From positions 198,775,325 to 198,839,324 of the forward strand of contig NC_133536.1 of assembly GCF_048544455.1 (NCBI RefSeq): a stretch of DNA of 64,000 nt. Direction: 5' to 3'. Made by a program: the position numbers and the translations under genes. Under the pieces are notes generated by a model. The model did no database searches, had not been told where the DNA came from, and worked only from the letters and a program-made list of their open reading frames with translations. Of the stretch, positions 56,740 to 64,000 are shown one piece after another; position 1 is the first letter of the stretch, and each line of letters begins with the position of its first letter. Source of the stretch: Silene latifolia. Its lineage: Eukaryota > Streptophyta > Magnoliopsida > Caryophyllales > Caryophyllaceae.

Positions 56740-57234
56740 TAACTCCTCGAAAATCTCATGGTCACTTGGCGAACTCCTGCACTATGCTCCAAACGTCTCT
56801 GGGAGGTTCGAGTTGTAACACTTGTGTTAAGATTATTGAAGGGAGACGATAATAAGGGAGAATTTTATTATTGATTGGTGGTTGTGTTACATCGATATGG
56901 TGAGGTATTTATAATACCTCCCAACTTAACCCTAACCCTAATTTGCTAACCCTAATGATAGCCAGGCCTAGTATAGGCCCATTCTCCTAATAACTTGTTA
57001 TTGTTAAGATTAAAAATCTTTTGAGCACAATTCGGATTATCTTTGGTGTTTTCAACAAGCACGAGCCATGATAATGGTGGTATTGTAACTCCCCATTGGT
57101 TCCTAATTGAGGACCAAGCACAATTCCAAGAACGACAAACGGCGGAAAAACGAATAGAATCGTGACAAGAATTTAACTTGATTATAATGGAAGTAAGAAC
57201 ACGAAGAGGCAATACAGACCAATCTGCAGCCATC
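56740..57234 (-). pseudogene. F-box/DUF295 paralogue B, truncated, with 168-bp insertion
   Basis: Starts MAADWSVLPLRVLTSIIIKL with an intact F-box (SAVCRSWNCAWSSIRNQW) and reads on to IFNLNNNK, where an insertion at 56,825-56,992 interrupts. Beyond it, LPETFGA, a stop and SPSDHEIFE remain; the centre and C-terminus are deleted. The deletion ends near that of paralogue A but with different breakpoints. Confidence 0.75.
56825..56992. mobile_element. Small LTR-like insertion with 5-bp TSD
   Basis: 168 bp flanked by ACTTG on both sides (56,820-56,824 and 56,993-56,997). It begins TGTTAAGATTATTGAAGGG, contains a TATA-like GTATTTATAATACC and a run of CCCTAA-type triplets, and ends CTCCTAATA. The size and TGTTA start suggest a TRIM or small solo LTR, but the expected terminal CA is missing. 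Confidence 0.55.
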
Positions 57235-57353
57235 TCTAAACAGCAATAAAGTTCAAATATCACAAAAACACACTGATTTGTATGCCCTTATTTATATTAA
57301 GTAGCTACTTTCCTTAATTACCGATGTTCCCCGTTTTTCTGTTTTTCTTAATA

Positions 57354-57536
57354 GGGTTTTTCCAACTTATGCCCACTAGGCATAGGATAAGAAACACAAA
57401 AGGAAAGAATTAAATGATATTTTTATGGGAAATTGCAATATCTCATCACTTTTACTTCTATTTACAAGAAACACATTTAATTCTTTCCTTTTTTTGATTT
57501 CTTATCCTATACCTAGTGAAAAACCGTTCTTAATAA
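57354..57536. mobile_element. MITE with 9-bp TSD (MULE-like), relative of 17,217
   Basis: Exact 9-bp duplication TTCTTAATA (57,345-57,353 and 57,537-57,545). Inverted ends GGGTTTTTCCAACTTATGCC and CTTATCCTATACCTAGTGAA plus AAACCG. The paralogous flank at about 55,690 lacks it, confirming insertion. 183 bp. Confidence 0.85.
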
Positions 57537-58058
57537 ACTCGAATTAAAAAAGTTTACTATATGGTGAATTATATTTGGAAATAAGAAAAATCTGAGTTGG
57601 GATATGCTTACCTTGTGTTTACCTAACATGCACATCGATACCTTATACGTATACGTATATAACTAGTATAGCAACTCGTGCTACAGCGATAATTTTATGA
57701 AGATTAATTCTAGGGATTTAGTCTATTAATATTATTTTAATAAATAGAATATGAATTTAATTTAATTTAAATGTACTTTTATATATAAAACGTAACCATA
57801 AGAAATATTCCATATATGGGGGCATAGTGATTGACGGCAATATTATTATTAATTGTGTAGAATATTGTAGTAGAAATATTCCATATATGGGTTGACTAAA
57901 GTATTGTGACAACAATATATTAGAAGAGAATATTCTAAAAGGGAATATTCCATATGTGGGGAAAGATGAGCGGGAAACTTGAGCGGGAATAACACAGATG
58001 TGTTATTCTTTTAGTCTATATGGGATTCTAATACTAGATGTTTTAGAATTCTATACTA

Positions 58059-58333
58059 CTCCCTCCATACCAGACCAATGGTAACACTTACCTAATACGA
58101 CCGTACCACACCAATGGTAACTTTCCTTATTTGGCCCACAACATTACCAAGTTATCCTTATACCTTTTTTTTGTATTTACACAAAATGGCTTTACATACC
58201 CCACCTATCAACCCACAATTAAACTCACAATTACATACCTCACATATTTTTTCCCCTCTTTACCCCTTCTTTTACCCACTTTTCTTAAAAACCCTATTTT
58301 TACCACGTTACCATTTGTCTGGTATGGAGGGAG
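58059..58333. mobile_element. Stowaway MITE
   Basis: CTCCCTCCATACCAGACCAA at the left and its inverted form (TGTCTGGTATGGAGGGAG) at the right, TA on both sides, 275 bp. ORFs inside are incidental. Confidence 0.9.
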
Positions 58334-58507
58334 TACAAAAATATTTTAACTTTATTTTCGATATTTGGTCGGAAATAAATCATGTCGTTTCTTAGTTTCA
58401 TGTAATGGTGTCTCTTCGCATGTTTGGTCTTTGCTTTAACAAGAAAAAATTTAAGTCGTTCTTATATGTGAAATTGAAAACACAACCAACTAACCCTATA
58501 TATTAAA

Positions 58508-58812
58508 TGAAGTATGGGGTGGTTTGGTTCGCAATGGGAAATTGCAATGCCTAGGAAGATTCAATTACTATGCTATTCTATTTCATGTGAATTTGGAAAA
58601 GTTGTTTGGTTGCATGTGGGAACTCCAATTCCACAGGAACTTTCACTTACCTAGGGGGCCTAGGTAAGCAACTTCCTCCATTATGGAGGAATTAGAGTTC
58701 CTAGGAAGTTCCAATTCATGTGAATTGGGGCAACCAAACAACTTGCTATTTTTACACTTCCCATGAATTACAATTCATGTGTTTTTGAAGGGCAACCAAA
58801 CAAGTCCTATAT
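58508..58812. mobile_element. Probable MITE (PIF- or hAT-like)
   Basis: Left GGGGTGGTTTGGTTCGC and right GGCAACCAAACAAGTCC are imperfect inverted ends. Internal CAATTCATGTGAATTG and CCTAGGTAAG/CTTACCTAGG palindromes. Probable TAT duplication. Superfamily uncertain. Confidence 0.5.
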
Positions 58813-59213
58813 GTAAATAGTTGGATTAATCATCAATATAATAGTTAATAGACTATACAATCAGTCGCCGTGTAGAATCTGAGATTTATATTAAAGTTTC
58901 CGAGTTTGTTTTTGTTAGGATTATACGGATTACCAAGAAGTCTTTGAGCATTTTCCAATTAGTCTTTGGCCTATTTACGAGACGGTGTATTCATTGTATT
59001 TAGATTAATTGATTAAAGAATTTGAGCTATATCACAAAACTTTTGAATTTACCCACCTAAGCATAAAAAACAATAAACTTTAAAACTTGCACATGAGCTG
59101 AGTTAAATATATATTAGTTGTACGATACTAATATATAATTGGGAAGACGTATCAAATAGGACTAAATATTGTTGGAAAAAAAGCCTAAATTCTAGAGAGA
59201 TGAGAGATAAAGA
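58813..59213. other. AT-rich spacer, 5' side of the LINE
   Basis: No gene seen. The last part (AGAGAGATGAGAGATAAAGAG) may be the LINE 5' leader. Confidence 0.4.
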
Positions 59214-60700
59214 GTGATAATCATGGATAAGCTACAAAAATCTAAACCGCAAAAAATCAACCCACCTTTTACTTCTCAACCACCGCCAAAGAAAAATACC
59301 AACCACCTACACCCTGAGCCACCACAGTCCGCGCCCACGCTTCGCCACCATGTCCCTCTCCCTTCGACCTCTCGGAGTTCTTCTGGTGCGCCTTCGCTTT
59401 CTGGTCCTGCCCACCCAATCACCTCCCCTTCTCCATCCCCACCGCCGCCGACCTCCTACCGCTCCGCTCTGTCAAACTCCCTCCTTGAAAACCTGATCCC
59501 CCTCCTAACAAAACCCAACCTCCTCCACCTTGTGATGTCCCGACTTCTGCGCCCTCAATCAATCTCCCCCCTCAAGCCCTTCTTTCAATCCGATCGAAAT
59601 GGGAAAACTCTCTAATCGTGAAACTCACTGGGAAATCCTTCGACTCAAACCACCTCTCCTCATCCCTCCGCTCTCTTTGGAAAATCAACCACCAGATCTG
59701 GCTTATTGGCCTGGGTAAAGGCTACTATGTCTGCTCAATTGATAAGAGGGACGACCTTGAAGCGATTAAGGCGAATGGTCCGTGGTTCATTCACGGTCAC
59801 TACTTGCACGTCCAACCATGGACCTCTAATTTTCAAGCATCTCAGGCTAGAATTCTTTCGATTCCAACCTGGATAATCATGCCGGAACTGTCACTTGAAT
59901 ATCACAGAATGGACGTCCTCCGCGCCATTGGAAACTCCCTGGGTGGTTTCATTAAGTATGACTCCAACGGCCTTGGCAGGAACAATGCTCATTTTGCCCG
60001 TATTTTTGTTCATCTTGATCAGACTAAACCGCTGCCGGATTGTGTATGGATTGGTCCATTCCGTCAAGAGATCAAATTAGGTGATGCTACCCCTTTTTGT
60101 GTTAAGTGCCAATGCCATTGCACTGGGTTGTGTCTGAGTAATGCCCTCACTACTGATTCCAAACCTTTGCTAAAGAAGTCAACTATCATCAACTTAGACC
60201 CTGTCAAACTATCAACCCCTACCATCCATACCTCTTTTGTGAACTCTAAGGAAAATTCTTGGACTCTCGTTCCTTATAAAAAGCCTGTTGAGGCCCCATC
60301 TACTGTACCCCCTTCATGCCTTTCCACATCAAATGTCTGTATCCTCCCTCACTTTAAACCCTCCTTGACTACTCTGCTTCTTTCCTCTATTATTACCCCA
60401 CTTTTGCCTTTCCCTCTGACACACTTCACCTCTCCCCGTCCTTTTTTCCCTTTACCCCTCCCTCCTCCTTTTCTCCCTCTTCTACTAAATTACTACCTTT
60501 TCAAAAAGACCCATCAGAAAAAACCAAAAAAAAATAGGCTTCCTTCTACCAATGCCCCTCCACCGCAACATGATCCTTTCCCACACAACCATCCTCTTTT
60601 CCTACAGGCGCCCCCTGCCTCTGTTCCGACAACCTTCGTCCGACCAGGAGCTGACCCAGCCAACGCACGTGGTGGTCTTTCACCCATCCGTGACTCCTGA
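59214..60700 (+). pseudogene. LINE ORF1 (DUF4283/zinc-knuckle type)
   Basis: The Pro-rich N-terminus (MDKLQKSKPQKINPPFTSQP) reads to a stop near 59,612. A second frame from 59,618 (MKLTGKSFDSNHLSSSLRSL) gives LWKINHQIWLIGLGKGYYVC, NGPWFIHGHYLHVQPWTSNF and LSIPTWIIMPELSLEYHRMD, the DUF4283 signature of plant LINE ORF1, followed by FCVKCQCHCTGLC, an incomplete zinc knuckle. It ends at 60,700 after a Pro/Ser-rich tail. DUF4283 proteins bind RNA of their own element. The split frame shows decay. Confidence 0.7.
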
Positions 60701-61346
60701 GGCATTCTTTCAACCCCCTCTCTTAACCTTCCCGGAACTCCCCCTAAACAAAGAAACTCTCATTTTCGATCATCGCCTCGTCTCGCCTCAAGTAAGCGTT
60801 CCTCTTATCCGAGCCATCCTACTCAACCCGTCCTCTCCACCCCCTTCCTGCCTGAACATCTGTCGGGTAGACCCCCACCTGAGCCACGGGTGTGTGGCCC
60901 CTGCTCACCTTCCCGACCTCTCCGATCCCAAAGAATCCCGCCGGTTCTCCTCTGTTTTCTCCTGTGGTCCCTTCAGACTCCTCCTACCCTTCTTCGCTTG
61001 ACCGTTGTCCCAGAGTCCCTGGAATTCATCATCGATCCGGTCCCAATCCTCCCTCGATTGCGAAGAATCTTTTCGTTGACCTTAACCTCCGTGGATCTTT
61101 GGACTGCGAGTCACTCGAACACTGTAGTACTGTTTCGAACTGCAATTCCGATGAGGAAATTACGTCTATTGATGAGCTGGGACTTGATGCCGGAGACAAA
61201 CCAAAGGGAACTCCTGTTGACTCTGTCCGGAACAAGCAGGACCATTTTCAGTGCTCGGTTAAACCGAGAACTAGACGTAGTGGACGACGGGGATGACCCG
61301 GATGCTTTGCTTGAGCTTCTGAACTCTTACCTGGTACACGTCAACA

Positions 61347-64000
61347 TGAATATTTTATACTGGAATTGTCGTGGAATCGCTAGACCTTCCTTCCGCACTC
61401 ACCTTTTTTACCTTCTTAATGCTCACAAGCCGATTTGGTGATCCTCTCTGAAACCCGTGTCACTTCCCCTAACTCCCTGACCATTTTGCGAAGGCTGCCA
61501 TTTGACTCCTTTGAGGTTCTCGACCCCGTTGGGTTTACTGGAGGCATCATTCTTCTCTGGAATTAGAGGGACACTGCGGTCACCTTGGTTAGCAAAGGCG
61601 CGCAGCTCATGACTGTGGCGGTTCAGGTAACCTCCTCAAACTTTTTTTCCTTCTTACTGCGATCTATGCTAGCCCTAAATTTAGATTACGGAAACTCCTC
61701 TGGGATGACCTTACTACACTCTCCCAGAATATCACGTCCCCCTGGATTTGTATGGGCGACTTCAATGAAATAACTTGCTCGACGGAAAAACTGGGTGGAA
61801 ATGGGATAAAACATAACCGTGTTAATTTTTATAAAACCGTCATGGATAGGTGTAGTTTTATTGATATTGGGTTCTCGGGGCCGAAATTCACTTGGACTAA
61901 CAAAAGACGGATCAACCTCATCTTTGAGCGCATTGACCGTACTTGGGTTAACCAACCCTGGCTGGACCATTACCCTAACACCCTCCACCAACACCTAACT
62001 AGACTCTCCTCCGACCACTGCCTCATTCTTCTTAGATCCCCCCCCCCCTTCCAGACCCGGCCCAGACTCTTTAAGTGCGAGTCCTTCTGGCTCAATGACC
62101 CTAGATTCCTCCCCCTTATCTCGGTTTCCTGGTTGAACTCTGTTGCTTGTGTTACTTCTATACTTTATTCCCTTAGCAGTGTCCTTCTTCTCTGGGCTCG
62201 CGAGTCCTTTGGAAATCTAGTAATCAAGAAAAACCGCCTCAATGCCAGGTTACTAGGCATTCAAAAGGACTTGTGTACTAATCCCCACTCTACCTTTCTT
62301 CATAATCTTAATGACTCCCTTCTCTCTGACCTTGACCGTGTCCTTGATGCTAAGCATGACTACTGGAAAGATAGAGCCCGCTTTAACTGGCTGACTGATG
62401 GTGATCGGAACACCTCCTTTTTTCAAAAATTTGTCACCCTCCGCCGTAGTTTCAACCGGATCACCACTTTAGCTAACGACGTGGTCCATTCTATCACCGG
62501 GCATGACGAGCTCACCTCTCATGTTACCTCCTTCTTCAGCTCTCTTTACTCTACTGGCAAACTCTGTGTTCCCCGTCTGTCTGATGCCCCCCACCCTCCA
62601 CCTCTCACCACCTTCCTTATCCCTTGTGAGGCCGAGATCAGGGCCAGCCTTTTCTCCCTTGGCTCCAACAAAGCCCCGGGGCCGGATGGCTATCATGCCG
62701 GGTTTTTTTTAAAAAATGTTGGCCTATCATTAAATCGGATCTTGTTCCCTTCTTACAGAACATTTTCTCCAACTAACGCATTCCCCCCGATATAAATGGC
62801 ACATCTATCTCCCTTATCCCTAAGATTCCCTCCCCTCAATCTATCTCCAACTTCCACCCTATCAGCCTTTGTAACACTACCTACAAATTGGTGACAAATA
62901 TCATTGTCAACCGCCTTAAGCCCTTTATGATTGATATCATTTCCCCTAACCAAGGAAGCTTTATCCCTGGTCGGGGCACTGATACTAACTTTGTTGTTGC
63001 CTCTGAAATTTTCCACTCTATGCACTCTTCTAAGAGCAATGTTGGTTGGTACGCTCTTAAACTTGACCTTGAGAAAGCCTTTGATCGCCTAGAATGTGAT
63101 TTTATTAGGACGTGCCTCTTCAAGGCTCGTATTGATAGTGACACCATCGCCCTCATCATGAGTTGCATTTCTACCTCCTCTTCCCACGTCATCATTAATG
63201 GATGCCTCTCTCCTTGCTTTCTCCCCTCTAGAGGTCTGAGACAGGGAGACCCCCTCTCTCCCTACCTCTTCATCATCTGCATGGAAGATCTTTCCACCCT
63301 CATCCATAGTGCTTGCCTGGATGGGGATTGGACGCCCTTTCCCGTTGGGAAAGGTGGATCTACCTTCTCCCATCTCCTCTTTGCCGATGATATCCTCCTT
63401 TTTGGCAGAGCCTTTGAGCGTAACTTGTGCGCCCTTCAGGATACTCTTCTCTCTTTCTGCTCCTCTTCGGGCCAGAAAATTAACTGTCTTAAAAGTAAAC
63501 TTATCTTCTCTAAACACACCCTTCCTTCTGATATTGCTCTCTTTGAAACCTCTCTTAGTATCAAGACCACTAAGAACCTTGGAACCTACCTTGGTTTCCC
63601 TCTTACCCCCATAAAACCAAAGAAAGCTGACCTCCACCACATCATTGACTCCATCCAGGCTAGGCTTGCTTCTTCGCAAGCCCGGTTCCTGACTCGTGCT
63701 GGTAGAATGTGCCTCATCAAATCCACCCTTAATGCTATCCCCTCCCACTCCATGCAGTGTATCCGCCTTCCCTCCTCTATTCTCCTTAATATTGATAAAA
63801 TCACTCGATCCTTCCTCTGGTCTGGTCACTCCTCAAAGAAATTTCATCTCTCTAATTGGAATCTTGTCACCCAACCCCTTGCTACTGGGGGTCTCGGCAT
63901 CAAAGCTTCTCGTCCTCTCAATGATGCCCACTCTACTAAACTTTGCTGGAACTCCTCTTCAACAAATCCTCCTTGGCACATAGTGCCATTAAAAGTAAAT
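61347..64000 (+). pseudogene. LINE ORF2: endonuclease plus reverse transcriptase
   Basis: The endonuclease starts MNILYWNCRGIARPSFRTHL; a one-base loss after AHKP (61,432) shifts the frame to LVILSETR, and WN-stop-RD (61,560) interrupts it. WATSMK/GDFNEI, then FTWTNKRRINLIFERIDRTW and LSSDHCLILL follow from 61,752. The reverse transcriptase begins at NKAPGPDGYHAGF (62,668). A frame change at the T8A6 run near 62,705 and a stop in FSN-stop-RIPPDING (about 62,774) break it. Downstream, open to the window edge, are PNQGSFIPGRGTDTNFVVAS, LKLDLEKAFDRLE, SRGLRQGDPLSPYLFIICME and HLLFADDILLF with the catalytic DD pair. Confidence 0.8.

Larger units (their letters stand above)
55573..58500 (-). repeat. 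Duplicated 5' flank shared by F-box paralogues A and B
   Basis: 55,579-55,790 (CATCTCTAAACAGCAATAAAG...GAGTTGGGATATG) matches 57,235-57,615, and 55,914-55,960 (AACAAGAAAAATTTAAGTC, TGTGAAAGTGAAAACACAACC) matches 58,438-58,485. The two F-box copies therefore arose by a segmental duplication that included their upstream regions. The B copy has later MITE insertions. Confidence 0.7.
59214..64000 (+). mobile_element. L1-type LINE, degenerate, running off the window
   Basis: Plus strand: a gag-like ORF1 followed by ORF2 with an endonuclease and reverse transcriptase. The region is strongly C-rich on the coding strand compared with the AT-rich surroundings. Several stops and frameshifts mean the copy is dead. 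No 3' end, poly-A tail or TSD is within the window. Confidence 0.85.

Noticed and set aside
57655-57700. Helitron 3' end (CTAG next to CTCGTGCTACAGCG)
   Set aside because: It resembles the end at 30,424, but the hairpin is too degenerate to support a call.

Overview
This window is nuclear DNA of a eudicot plant. The evidence is spliced genes with GT/AG introns, a family of F-box/DUF295 genes, a Ulp1-type (C48) protease-like gene, and a dense load of plant transposons: Stowaway, PIF/Harbinger, hAT, MULE, CACTA, Helitron, Copia-like and Ty3/Athila-like LTR elements, and an L1-type LINE. Most of it is AT-rich. The LINE at the right end is clearly richer in C on the plus strand. The style of the repeats recalls Caryophyllales, but that is only an impression.

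Layout. 1-1664: 5' LTR of a minus-strand LTR retrotransposon whose body lies outside the window; it cuts the last visible exon of the next gene. 1665-about 10,900 (minus): an intron-rich gene with a long N-terminal exon and two successive Ulp1-like modules. Its presumed 5' part carries an F-box-like fragment, an array of 188-bp hairpin repeats with TTTAGGG motifs, and a 630-bp foldback. 11,009-15,600: microsatellites around a Stowaway MITE, AT-rich spacer and a Copia-like LTR. 15,625-16,845 (minus): the only intact F-box/DUF295 gene. 17,217-20,345: nested MITEs, a MULE and a Helitron end. 20,346-25,990: a CACTA-like end followed by exon-like debris that includes one short-chain dehydrogenase exon. 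26,033-32,102: two broken F-box paralogues with a MULE, a solo LTR inside a Stowaway, a hAT MITE and one or two minus-strand Helitrons. 32,490-44,891: a 12.4-kb Helitron with both termini, an RPA70-like gene and a Rep-helicase gene, both with apparent frameshifts. 44,922-57,234: two more broken F-box paralogues; the first is split at codon 3 by a 9.7-kb composite retroelement. 57,354-58,812: MITEs. 59,214-64,000: a degenerate LINE running off the window.

How the parts relate. The backbone is a dispersed array of F-box/DUF295 genes, four on the minus strand and one fragment on the plus strand. Four of the five copies are broken. In three of these four, an insertion with a readable target-site duplication (TSD) lies in the gene; the fourth (31,419-32,102) is truncated and internally deleted with no insertion seen in it. 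The composite at 45,882-55,572 is the most unusual object. It has a 5-bp TSD but two 5'-type LTR ends facing outward, 3.7-kb inverted arms, and, inside one arm, host sequence that belongs outside the element. A patchwork of short copied tracts marks the junction. This is best explained by integration of a head-to-head element followed by repair that copied the opposite arm and its flank. All coordinates and translations were read by eye; exon borders are approximate unless a splice site is stated.
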